This document shows positions 8,943-16,430 of a stretch of DNA of 44,406 nt, in pieces. Source of the DNA: Streptomyces sp. NP-1717 (GTDB taxonomy: Bacteria; Actinomycetota; Actinomycetes; Streptomycetales; Streptomycetaceae); assembly GCF_022695985.1 (NCBI RefSeq), contig NZ_JAAPBF010000038.1:1-44406 (forward strand), given 5' to 3'. A program made the translations under genes and the position numbers. The first letter of the stretch is position 1. Each line of letters begins with the position of its first letter. The notes beneath the pieces are model-generated. The model worked only from the letters and a program-made list of their open reading frames with translations. It did not search any database and was not told the DNA's origin.

Positions 8943-9850
8943 GTCGGCCACCCCGCGATCAGGTCGGCGACCTCCGCGCGTACCGGCTCCGGCAGGACGC
9001 GGCTCGGTGCCCGTACCTCACGCCGGCACAGTCCCAGCGCGGCGAGTGCTTCCTTCACGACGGTCACGTTGTCGGCGGACTGCCGTGCCGCACGCAGCTC
9101 CTCGAAGGGCCGGATGCGCTCGAAGACCTTCATGGCCGTGCCGTAGTCGCCGGCGCGCAGTGCCTCCAGCATCCCCAGCGAGACGGTGGGGGCGACGTTG
9201 ACGAGACCCGATGTGAAGCCGGTGGCGCCGCCCGCGAAGTACGAGGGCGCGTACATCTCCGCGAGCCCCGCCACCCAGACGAAGCGCTCCAGTCCCGCGT
9301 CCCGCGCGAAGGCCGCGAAACGCGCGGCGTCCGGTACGGCGTACTTGGCGCCGATGACGTTGGGGCACAGCTCGCCGAGCGCCGCGAGGCTCTCGCCGGG
9401 CAGTCGCGGATCACGTATGTACGGGACGACCCCCAGCTCCGGCACCGCCTCTGCGATGGACCTGTGGTAGTCGATCCAGCCGTCCTGCGACACATAGGGG
9501 TGCACCGGCTGATGGACCATCACCATCGCTGCCCCGCACTCCCGGGCGTGCACCGCGGCGGCGACGGCGGTCGGCACCTCAAGGCCGATGCCGACCAGGA
9601 TCGTGGCCCGGCCGGCCGCCTCCTCGATGGTCAGCTCGGTGACCGTACGGCGCTCGTCGGGGCTGAGGGCGTAGTACTCACCGGTGTTGCCGTTCGGCGT
9701 GAGTGTGCGCACCCCGCCGTCGATCAGCCGGCGCAGCAGCGCCCGGTGCGCCTCGGTGTCGATGGTGTCGTCGTCGGCGAAAGGCGTGACGGGGATCGCC
9801 ACGACGTCGGCGAGCGCGTCCCGCGACGCGAGAAGACCCTGGCTTGTCAT
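8939..9850 (-). CDS. DapA-family lyase/dehydratase (2-keto-3-deoxy sugar acid)
   Basis: The 303-residue protein is a dihydrodipicolinate synthase/N-acetylneuraminate lyase family TIM barrel. The Schiff-base Lys is in IGAKYAVPD and the substrate-carboxylate loop appears as GNTGEYYAL. The family Tyr is in PYIRDPRL. In non-phosphorylative pentose pathways members of this family either dehydrate 2-keto-3-deoxypentonate to alpha-ketoglutarate semialdehyde or cleave it as an aldolase. Lying directly before an IlvD-type dehydratase, it very likely takes that enzyme's product. It overlaps both neighbours by four bases. Which of the two reactions it performs cannot be read from the sequence. Confidence 0.85.
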   Translation of the reverse strand: MTSQGLLASRDALADVVAIPVTPFADDDTIDTEAHRALLRRLIDGGVRTLTPNGNTGEYYALSPDERRTVTELTIEEAAGRATILVGIGLEVPTAVAAAVHARECGAAMVMVHQPVHPYVSQDGWIDYHRSIAEAVPELGVVPYIRDPRLPGESLAALGELCPNVIGAKYAVPDAARFAAFARDAGLERFVWVAGLAEMYAPSYFAGGATGFTSGLVNVAPTVSLGMLEALRAGDYGTAMKVFERIRPFEELRAARQSADNVTVVKEALAALGLCRREVRAPSRVLPEPVRAEVADLIAGWPT

Positions 9851-10491
9851 ATCTGGTCTCCCTCGGGGAAAGCCCGGCGTACGAACGAGGCGATGTGGTC
9901 GTGCAGGGCGAGTGCGGCGCCGGCGGCGTCACCGGCCAGGGCCAGGCGCAGGATCTCCCGGTGCTCGTCGGCCTCCCGGTCCCAGGACGGGTCGGCGGCC
10001 CAGGCGACGGTGGAGACGAGAGCGGCCTGGTCGCGCACCTCGTCGAGCATCCGGGTCAGCAGCGGGTTGCCGCACGAGAGATACAGCTCGCGGTGGAACT
10101 CCCGGTTGGCGAGCGAGCGTTCGGCCTGGTCCACCGCCTGGTCGGCCCTGAGCAGGGCGTCCCGGGCGGCGTCGAGCGAGGCGTGCCGGGCGAGGGAGCG
10201 CCGTAGCGCCTCCGGCTCCAGCAGCAGCCGTACCTCGTAGACCTCATGGGCCATTCCCGCGTCGACGGTCCGTACGGTGACGCCCTTGAACTGGCTCATC
10301 ACGACGAGGCCGGTACCGGCGAGCGTCTTCAGTGCTTCTCGTACCGGAGTCTTCGACACCCCGAACCGCGCGGCCAGTTCGGTCTCGACCAGGGCCTGAC
10401 CGGGGCTGAGGCCACCGGTCAGGATGCCGTGTTTGATCGCTTCCAGGACGAACTGGGTGCGGGAGGGAATCGGGCTCGGAGCGAAGGCCAT
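9847..10491 (-). CDS. GntR-family (FadR/FCD) transcriptional regulator
   Basis: This 214-residue regulator has an N-terminal winged helix (residues about 8-75, with ETELAARFGVSKTPVREAL) and an all-helical C-terminal FCD effector domain, including the EFHRELY and DEHREIL His-bearing helices that bind metal and ligand in this family. It heads the sugar operon and probably represses it until a sugar acid binds. I chose the ATG at 10491, with a GAGAG site upstream. The in-frame ATG at 10524 lies inside a large dyad and has no recognisable ribosome binding site. It overlaps the DapA-family gene by four bases. Confidence 0.87.
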   Translation of the reverse strand: MAFAPSPIPSRTQFVLEAIKHGILTGGLSPGQALVETELAARFGVSKTPVREALKTLAGTGLVVMSQFKGVTVRTVDAGMAHEVYEVRLLLEPEALRRSLARHASLDAARDALLRADQAVDQAERSLANREFHRELYLSCGNPLLTRMLDEVRDQAALVSTVAWAADPSWDREADEHREILRLALAGDAAGAALALHDHIASFVRRAFPEGDQI

Positions 10492-10504
10492 GGGCGCTCT
10501 CACA

Positions 10505-10551
10505 TCTCGCGTATCGCGTCTCATATATGACGTACGAAGTACGACGCGAGA
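10505..10551. promoter_or_regulatory. Nested dyad, probable operator of the GntR-led operon
   Basis: Perfect eight-base arms TCTCGCGT (10505-10512) and ACGCGAGA (10544-10551) enclose a perfect palindrome TCATATATGA (10521-10530) and the inverted repeat CGTAC-GAA-GTACG (10531-10543). It sits immediately before the regulator gene, and the AT-rich centre differs from the GC-rich surroundings. Autoregulation by the adjacent GntR protein is inferred. Confidence 0.55.
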
Positions 10552-10609
10552 AAAGTAGGACCGCTCAGATGTTTCGTCAATGCTTCGCGCAGAAGTTCTT
10601 CCGGGGGGT

Positions 10610-10623
10610 AGTAAGCGCTTGCT
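10610..10623. promoter_or_regulatory. LacI-type operator-like box
   Basis: AGTAAGCGCTTGCT is symmetric at 12 of 14 positions around the central AAGCGCTT, the core seen in many LacI-family sugar repressor sites. It lies in the divergent region between the sugar operon and the SDR gene. No LacI-family gene is in the window. Confidence 0.45.
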
Positions 10624-10708
10624 ATATCTGCGCCGGCACGCGAGGCTGATGGGTCACCCGGTGGGGTAGGGGTGTCGCGACGGACGGGTCGGCCACGCGG
10701 GAGGGACC

Positions 10709-11452
10709 ATGGCGGCGCTCACGGGAAAGGCGGCTGTCGTCACCGGCGGCTCACGGGGGATCGGCCGCGCGGTCGTGCTGCGGCTCGCGCGGGACGGGGC
10801 GAGCGTGGTCTTCAACTACGCGCGGAGCCGGGACGCCGCGGACGATGTCGTGCGACAGGCGGAGAAGGCGGGCGCGAACGTCGCCGCGGTCCAGCTGGAT
10901 CTGGCCGGGGCCGGCGCGGCCGAGGAGTTGCTGGCCACGGCCGAGGAACGGCTCGGCGCTCTGGACATCCTGGTCAACAACGCGGCCGTGCACACCGAAG
11001 TCGTGCCCCTCGCGCAGACGACCGATGCCGATTTCGACAGAGTGATGGCCGTGAACGCGAAGTCGGTCTTCCTCACGGTGCGTTACGCGGCTCGGCACAT
11101 GCGGGACGGCGGGCGGATCGTGAACATCTCCACCCTCAACACGGTCTTCCCCGCGCCCGGCAATGCCCCCTACGCGGCCAGCAAGGGCGCCCTCGAACAG
11201 CTGACCCTGGTGGCCTCACGCGAGCTGGGCGCACGAGGCATCACGGTCAACGCCGTATCGCCCGGCGCCACGGACACCGATCTGCTGAACGCGGCCAACG
11301 AGCCGGAGAAACTGGCGATGGCCGTCGCGATGACCTCGCTCGGACGCCTCGGCCGGCCCGAGGACGTGGCGGACGTGGTCGCCTTCCTCGCCGGGCCCGA
11401 CGGACGGTGGCTGACGGGCCAGAACATTCGTGCCAACGGGGGCGTCCTCTAG
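10709..11452 (+). CDS. Short-chain dehydrogenase/reductase
   Basis: The 247-residue protein is a classical SDR: cofactor motif TGGSRGIG near residue 13, NNA motif near 90, catalytic Ser in NISTLN and YxxxK in YAASK. Length and the ending RANGGVL are typical of FabG-like enzymes. GGGAGG lies a few bases before the ATG. It is divergent from the sugar operon, so it may oxidise the same sugar, but SDR substrates cannot be told from motifs and it may be unrelated. It ends shortly before a shared terminator. Confidence 0.9.
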   Translation: MAALTGKAAVVTGGSRGIGRAVVLRLARDGASVVFNYARSRDAADDVVRQAEKAGANVAAVQLDLAGAGAAEELLATAEERLGALDILVNNAAVHTEVVPLAQTTDADFDRVMAVNAKSVFLTVRYAARHMRDGGRIVNISTLNTVFPAPGNAPYAASKGALEQLTLVASRELGARGITVNAVSPGATDTDLLNAANEPEKLAMAVAMTSLGRLGRPEDVADVVAFLAGPDGRWLTGQNIRANGGVL

Positions 11453-11485
11453 GGGTTGTCCGACACCTCGCACCGTCCGCCCGCA

Positions 11486-11519
11486 GGGCGGGGCGGGGTG
11501 CCGGCGGCCCGCCCCGCCC
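11486..11519. terminator. Hairpin between converging genes
   Basis: A perfect 12-base stem (GGGCGGGGCGGG, 11486-11497, with its complement at 11508-11519) and ten-base loop lies between the ends of the converging SDR and unknown genes, so it can serve both. Confidence 0.65.
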
Positions 11520-11525
11520 GCGTGG

Positions 11526-12344
11526 TCACAGGGTGACGCCGCGATGCTGGAGTGCGGCTGCCTTCAGGAGGGTCACCACGCCGGGATTGTCGCGGCCGAT
11601 CGCCATGCTGATCCGCTCCAGCTCCCGCTTCTCCGGCGGATCGTTGGAGAGGCGGCCCTCCGACAGGATCGCCACGCGCGTCAGTGATGCGGCGGCGAAG
11701 CCGCACACCCCCGCCTCCCCGGCCCTGGTGGAGGAGTCGCTGCGCGGCAGCGTGACGAGGCTGACGTCGGCTTCGGCGATCAGCATGAAACCGTCGACGG
11801 CGAACCCTGTCTGCTGACCGAGTGACCACTCCTCGATACGGCCCGCCACGGTGTCCTTCACCCCGCGGCCGGTCTGGGCATCGGCGTCCTCGGCGGTCGG
11901 CGGCGTCGTGAGGCCGGCGTTCGGGGGCAGACCGCCGAAGGTTCGGTTCGTGAGGATCTGCCGGGCCTGCACCGGGTTGGTCCCCCGGGCGATCACGATG
12001 GTGCGCAGCGCGCGGAGACCGTCGAGAGTCCCTGGCTGGCGCCCCTGCGCGGCGGCCAGGTCGGCGGCGGTCCTGTGGTCCACGTTCTGCCGGCACCACG
12101 TGCGGTCCAGCGTGGTCGCCGTCGCGAACTGCGCGGCCTGCGCGAGGAAGTTGTTGTAGACCTGTTGGACGTCCGGCAGTTCGAACAGCGCGGCGTCGCC
12201 GGCCGCGACGGCGGTGGTCGCGCCCAGCACGGTGCGCTGGGGCGTGTTCTCCTTCGGTGCCGCCCCGCCCAGCGCCTTGTAGACGGCCGCCTTCGCCCCG
12301 CCGGGCGACATGTGGTCATAGGTGGTGTTACCGATCCTGAGCAC
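11526..12344 (-). CDS. Protein of unknown function
   Basis: I do not recognise this 272-residue protein. It begins LRIGNTTYDHMSPGGAKAAV and has no signal peptide, membrane segment or familiar catalytic motif. The single Cys in TWCRQNVD and the Gly/Ala-rich C-terminal half with AGEAGVCGFAAASL are the most distinctive parts. I chose the GTG at 12344 because GGAG and GGGGG precede it; an open frame runs further up to 12491 but that part is low-complexity. The gap 12345-12504 otherwise holds only a weak seven-base hairpin at 12389-12411. The gene is not obviously linked to either neighbouring system. Confidence 0.6.
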   Translation of the reverse strand: MLRIGNTTYDHMSPGGAKAAVYKALGGAAPKENTPQRTVLGATTAVAAGDAALFELPDVQQVYNNFLAQAAQFATATTLDRTWCRQNVDHRTAADLAAAQGRQPGTLDGLRALRTIVIARGTNPVQARQILTNRTFGGLPPNAGLTTPPTAEDADAQTGRGVKDTVAGRIEEWSLGQQTGFAVDGFMLIAEADVSLVTLPRSDSSTRAGEAGVCGFAAASLTRVAILSEGRLSNDPPEKRELERISMAIGRDNPGVVTLLKAAALQHRGVTL

Positions 12345-12504
12345 GGTACCCCCTTCTCCAGGGGCCGTCGCGGCCCCCGTGTCCCGCTGCCCCGCTTTCC
12401 CGGTGCGGGGCGGCAACACCGTCACGGTCCCATCGACACACCGGCGGACGCTGGCATTCCACCCAAAAACATCGGTATCCGCCGTATCCACCTGAACGCG
12501 GCCA

Positions 12505-13242
12505 TTACCTGGACAGGACGCAGAATTCGTGGCCCTCCGGGTCGGTCAGACACGTCCACGGGACATCGCCCTGGCCGAGGTCGAGGTCGGTGGCGCCCAG
12601 GGCCCGCAGCCGTGCCACCTCCGCCTCCCTGTCGTCGCCGGGGCAGGGCAGCAGGTCGAGGTGGACGCGGCCCGGCACGGTCTTCACGCCGGGCGTGCGG
12701 AGGAACTCGAGATACGGACCGACGCCGTCGGCGGAGCGGAACGACGCCTGATCGCCGGTCACCTCGTGCGGCGTCCAGTCCAGCGCCCCGTCCCAGAACC
12801 GGGCCGTCGCGCGCGGATCCGCGCAGTCGACCACCACCGCCGCGACGGGCCCGGTGTCCCGGTACATCTCCCGGGGCTCCAGCACGCAGAACTCGTTGCC
12901 CTCGATGTCGGCGAGGACCGTCCACGGCACGTCGCCCTGGCCCACGTCGGCGGGCGTCGCGCCGAAAGCCCGCAGGCGCGCGACCAACTCCCTCTGATGG
13001 GCTGGGGAGGTGGTGGCGAGGTCGAGGTGCACGCGGTTCTTCACCGTCGCCTTGCGTTCCGGGACCGCGACGACGTTGATGCCGACGGCGACGGGGTCCG
13101 GCCAGTCGAGGCCGCCGGCGGGGCCGACGTAGGTGGTCCCGCCCGGGCGGTACGCACTCCAGCCGAGCGCCTCCGCCCAGAACCGGCCGACCGCCCGGTC
13201 GTCGACAGCCTTGATGTTCACCTGAACAGGTCGCAGCGCCAT
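12505..13242 (-). CDS. Double VOC (glyoxalase-like) protein
   Basis: The 245-residue protein has two tandem glyoxalase-like domains (about 1-120 and 125-245). Each ends with a matching motif, GQGDVPWTVLADIEGNEFCV and GQGDVPWTCLTDPEGHEFCV, showing internal duplication. Each also carries a RVHLDL strand. Proteins of this Glyoxalase_6 type are common in Streptomyces and are usually annotated only by fold; some bind or modify small toxic molecules. The start is the ATG at 13242, with AGGAT upstream. It is divergent from the ACT-domain gene. Confidence 0.85.
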   Translation of the reverse strand: MALRPVQVNIKAVDDRAVGRFWAEALGWSAYRPGGTTYVGPAGGLDWPDPVAVGINVVAVPERKATVKNRVHLDLATTSPAHQRELVARLRAFGATPADVGQGDVPWTVLADIEGNEFCVLEPREMYRDTGPVAAVVVDCADPRATARFWDGALDWTPHEVTGDQASFRSADGVGPYLEFLRTPGVKTVPGRVHLDLLPCPGDDREAEVARLRALGATDLDLGQGDVPWTCLTDPEGHEFCVLSR

Positions 13243-13315
13243 GCCGGCGATCCTATGCACCCCGCCGCACGGTCCGATACGCGTTCGGAGCCGGTGGCTG
13301 CATAGGGTGTGTCCC

Positions 13316-13726
13316 GTGCCTGGCGAGACTGACCTGCGACGACTCCTGATCGACATGCGGCCGGAACTGAATCCGGGGCGCTTCGTGTTCACCACCGTGG
13401 CCGGTGGCATTCCACCCGGGGTCTCCCCGATCGTCACGGTGGCCGAACGCGAGGGCCTGACCATGGTGCTGAGCCAGGAGGAGGCGGAGGCCGCCGGGCT
13501 GGGGTACGACTACGTGGCCGGCTGGCTCGTACTGCGCGTGCACTCCGCGCTGGACGCGGTGGGCCTGACCGCCGCCGTCGCCCACGAACTGGCCAGGGGC
13601 GGGGTCAGCTGCAATGTGGTGGCCGGGTTCCACCACGACCACCTCTTCGTGCCGTACGAGGTGGCGGACCGTGCCATGGCCCTGCTCGAAGGGCTCTCCC
13701 GCAGATCGGCGGCCGGGCGCACGTAG
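13316..13726 (+). CDS. ACT-domain protein
   Basis: The 136-residue protein resembles small two-lobed ACT-domain proteins: an N-terminal half ending at TVAEREGLTMVLS and a C-terminal half with LRVHSALDAVGLTAAVAHEL and the SCNVVAGFHHDHLFVP stretch seen in amino-acid-binding ACT domains. The GTG at 13316 is the most likely start, with only a weak AGGGTG before it. Function is probably amino acid sensing, but no partner is visible. Confidence 0.8.
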   Translation: MPGETDLRRLLIDMRPELNPGRFVFTTVAGGIPPGVSPIVTVAEREGLTMVLSQEEAEAAGLGYDYVAGWLVLRVHSALDAVGLTAAVAHELARGGVSCNVVAGFHHDHLFVPYEVADRAMALLEGLSRRSAAGRT

Positions 13727-13846
13727 TAACCTGAGTGGTTTTTCCGGGAGGGGCCTTCGGGGGCACCCGGGATCAACAGCCGGGCCGTTTCCGGGTGTTC
13801 CGGGGCGCGTACGTACCCCTCCCACCGTCGTGAGAGGACCATGCGA

Positions 13847-16339
13847 ATGACAACTTCCGCGCACAACAACGAAACCATCGCGGTGGTGGGGGCGCGCACC
13901 AACAACCTCCGCGATGTCACCCTGACCATCCCCAAGGGACAAGTGGTCGCCTTCACCGGGGTCAGCGGCAGCGGCAAGACCTCGTTAGCGATCGACACCA
14001 TTCACAGCGAGGCCCAACTCCGCTACCTGGAAGGGCTGTCGCCGTTCATCCGGCAGTACATCACCCAGCGGAACCGCCCCAAGGTGGACCGCGTACTCGG
14101 CCTCGGCGCGACCCTCGCCGTCGATCAGCGCCGGCTCAACCGCAACCCCCGGTCCACCGTCGCCACCATCACCGGGATCGACGGCCACCTCGGACTGCTG
14201 TACTCCCGGCTGCCCGGCGTCGGCCCGGACGCGGCCGCCGGCGACGGCCACCTCACCACGGCTCACTTCGACCGGCACACCCCGGAGGGAAGCTGCTCCG
14301 ACTGTCACGGTGTCGGCGGCCGCTGGCAGGCACGGGAAGAGCTGATCATCACCCACCCGGAGTCGCCCCTCTTCGAGGGAGCCTCGCCCTGGTACGCGAA
14401 GTGGCGGTCCGGGGAGCACGCGTTCATCCCCGCCCTGGCCGAGAAGCGCGGCGTGGACCTCTCGCGGCCCTGGCAGTCGCTGCCCGAGGACTTCCGGCAC
14501 AACGTGCTGTACGGCACGGGTGACGAGAAGATCGAGGCGACCGTCGACATGCCGAACAAGAACGAGACGTCGTCCTGGACGTACACCTCCAGCGAGCCGC
14601 TGCGCGGAGCGCTCGCCGAGGTGGAGCGGGTCTTCGCCAATGCGGCGACGCCCAGTGCCAAGGAGCGCTACCTGCCGTACATGCGCAAGATGCCCTGCGC
14701 CACCTGCGGCGGCACCGGCTACGACGACATCGCCCGGTCGGTACGGCTCGGCGGGCTCGCCTACCCCGAACTGCTGGAGGTCGACGTACGCGAGGTACGC
14801 GCCTGGGGGGACCGGGTCACCGCCGGACTCGGCACCGGACAGCGCACGGTGGGCGAGCCACTGCTCCAGGACCTCGCCCGCAGACTCCGGGTGCTGGACC
14901 GGCTGGGCCTGGCCCATCTCCAGCTGTCCCGCGGCGCCGCCACCCTGTCCGGCGGCGAACTCCAGCGCACCCGGCTCGCGGCGCAGCTCAGTACCGAACT
15001 CAGCGACATCATCTTCGTCCTGGACGAACCGGGCACCGGTCTGCATCCTGCGGACAAGGCGCACCTGCTCGACATCGCGCTGGAACTGCGGGCCGCCGGG
15101 AACACCGTGCTCCTGGTCGAGCACGACCCGGAACTGATCGCCCGGGCCGACTGGGTCATCGACATGGGACCGGGCGCCGGGCGGCTCGGCGGCGAGGTGC
15201 TCGTCTCCGGCACTCCCGCGGACGTCGCAGCGCACCCCCGGTCGCTGACCGGTCACTACCTCGCGGGAAAGGGGCCGCGACTGCGCCGTGTCCGCAGGCC
15301 CGTTGAGGACCGCACCGGCTGGGTGGAACTGCACGGGCTGTCCGCGCACAACGTGACCGCGGACCTCGTCCGCTTCCCCGTGGGCCGGCTGACCTGTCTG
15401 ACGGGGGTCAGCGGCAGCGGCAAGAGCAGTCTGCTCGGCGCGCTCGGCGCCGGGATGGAGGCGGCCCTGAGCGGAACGGCGGCCGACACCGTCCGCCGGG
15501 TCACCGGGGGCGAGCGGTTCAGCTGGGTCGCCGTGGTCGACCAGGAGCCGATCGGCCGCACGCCACGGTCCAACCCCGCCACGTACAGCAAGGCGTTCGA
15601 CATCGTCCGCAAGCTCTTCGCGGAGACGGACGAGGCACGCAAGCGCGGCATCAAGTCCTCCTGGTTCTCCTTCAACACGGCCAACGGCGGACGCTGCGAG
15701 ACCTGCACCGGGTACGGACGCAAGCTGGTCAACATGCACTTCCTGCCGGACGTGTGGGTGGTCTGTGACGCGTGCGAGGGGCGCCGCTACACCCCGGAGG
15801 CCCTGGAGATCACCTACGAGGGGCTGACCATCGACGGGGTGCTGGACCTGACCGTCGCCGAGGCCGTCGAACGCCTCACGGAGCAGCGGCAGTTGGCCGA
15901 GACGCTGGAGGCCCTGGACCGGGTCGGCCTCGGCTATCTGCAACTCGGCCAGAACGCCACGGAACTCTCCGGCGGCGAGGCGCAGCGACTGAAGCTGGCT
16001 TCGGCGATCCAGCGTGGCGCGGCCGGCCGCAAGGCCGGACTGGTCGTCCTCGACGAGCCGGTCTCCGGCCTGCACCCCTCCGACATCCAGCGCATGGTCG
16101 ACGCCTTCGACCTGCTGCTGGACTCGGGCAACACCGTGGTCGTCGCCGAGCACGACATCCCCGTCGCCGCCTCCGCGGACTGGGTGATCGACCTGGGGCC
16201 GGGCGCGGGCCCGGACGGCGGGGCGGTGGTCGCGGCGGGTTCCCCGGATGAGGTCGCCGCCGCGGACACCCCGACCGCGGGGTTCTTCCGCCGGTACGCG
16301 GCGGGCCTGCCGCTGCTGGGCGAGCCCGGCGACCGCTGA
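13847..16339 (+). CDS. UvrA-like ABC ATPase, probable self-resistance protein
   Basis: The 830-residue protein is a short, UvrA2/DrrC-like member of the UvrA family, which binds damaged or drug-modified DNA. Two Walker A motifs (GVSGSGKTS and GVSGSGKSS) and two signatures (LSGGELQRTRLA, LSGGEAQRLKLA) show two ATPase halves, and Cys pairs in CSDCHG, CATCGGTG, CETCTGYG and CDACEGRR form zinc sites. It is about 100 residues shorter than housekeeping UvrA, as in resistance-type members. GAGAGG sits nine bases before the ATG at 13847; an ATG six bases earlier is less well spaced. A TTA leucine codon (13985-13987) directly follows the first Walker A, so translation may depend on the bldA tRNA. Next to a cluster with DNA-alkylator features, a self-protection role is inferred. 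Confidence 0.88.
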   Translation: MTTSAHNNETIAVVGARTNNLRDVTLTIPKGQVVAFTGVSGSGKTSLAIDTIHSEAQLRYLEGLSPFIRQYITQRNRPKVDRVLGLGATLAVDQRRLNRNPRSTVATITGIDGHLGLLYSRLPGVGPDAAAGDGHLTTAHFDRHTPEGSCSDCHGVGGRWQAREELIITHPESPLFEGASPWYAKWRSGEHAFIPALAEKRGVDLSRPWQSLPEDFRHNVLYGTGDEKIEATVDMPNKNETSSWTYTSSEPLRGALAEVERVFANAATPSAKERYLPYMRKMPCATCGGTGYDDIARSVRLGGLAYPELLEVDVREVRAWGDRVTAGLGTGQRTVGEPLLQDLARRLRVLDRLGLAHLQLSRGAATLSGGELQRTRLAAQLSTELSDIIFVLDEPGTGLHPADKAHLLDIALELRAAGNTVLLVEHDPELIARADWVIDMGPGAGRLGGEVLVSGTPADVAAHPRSLTGHYLAGKGPRLRRVRRPVEDRTGWVELHGLSAHNVTADLVRFPVGRLTCLTGVSGSGKSSLLGALGAGMEAALSGTAADTVRRVTGGERFSWVAVVDQEPIGRTPRSNPATYSKAFDIVRKLFAETDEARKRGIKSSWFSFNTANGGRCETCTGYGRKLVNMHFLPDVWVVCDACEGRRYTPEALEITYEGLTIDGVLDLTVAEAVERLTEQRQLAETLEALDRVGLGYLQLGQNATELSGGEAQRLKLASAIQRGAAGRKAGLVVLDEPVSGLHPSDIQRMVDAFDLLLDSGNTVVVAEHDIPVAASADWVIDLGPGAGPDGGAVVAAGSPDEVAAADTPTAGFFRRYAAGLPLLGEPGDR

Positions 16340-16346
16340 GAGCCGG

Positions 16347-16403
16347 GCCCCGACCGAGCGCCGGTGCGGAGCAGTCGAACCCGCGCGCGCCGGCGGTCGG
16401 GGC
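16347..16403. terminator. Inverted repeat between converging genes
   Basis: Ten-base arms GCCCCGACCG (16347-16356) and CGGTCGGGGC (16394-16403) with a 37-base GC-rich loop lie between the ends of the UvrA-like and phosphoesterase genes. Confidence 0.4.
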
Positions 16404-16430
16404 TCCGCGCCGGGCCGCGGGAGTACGCGG

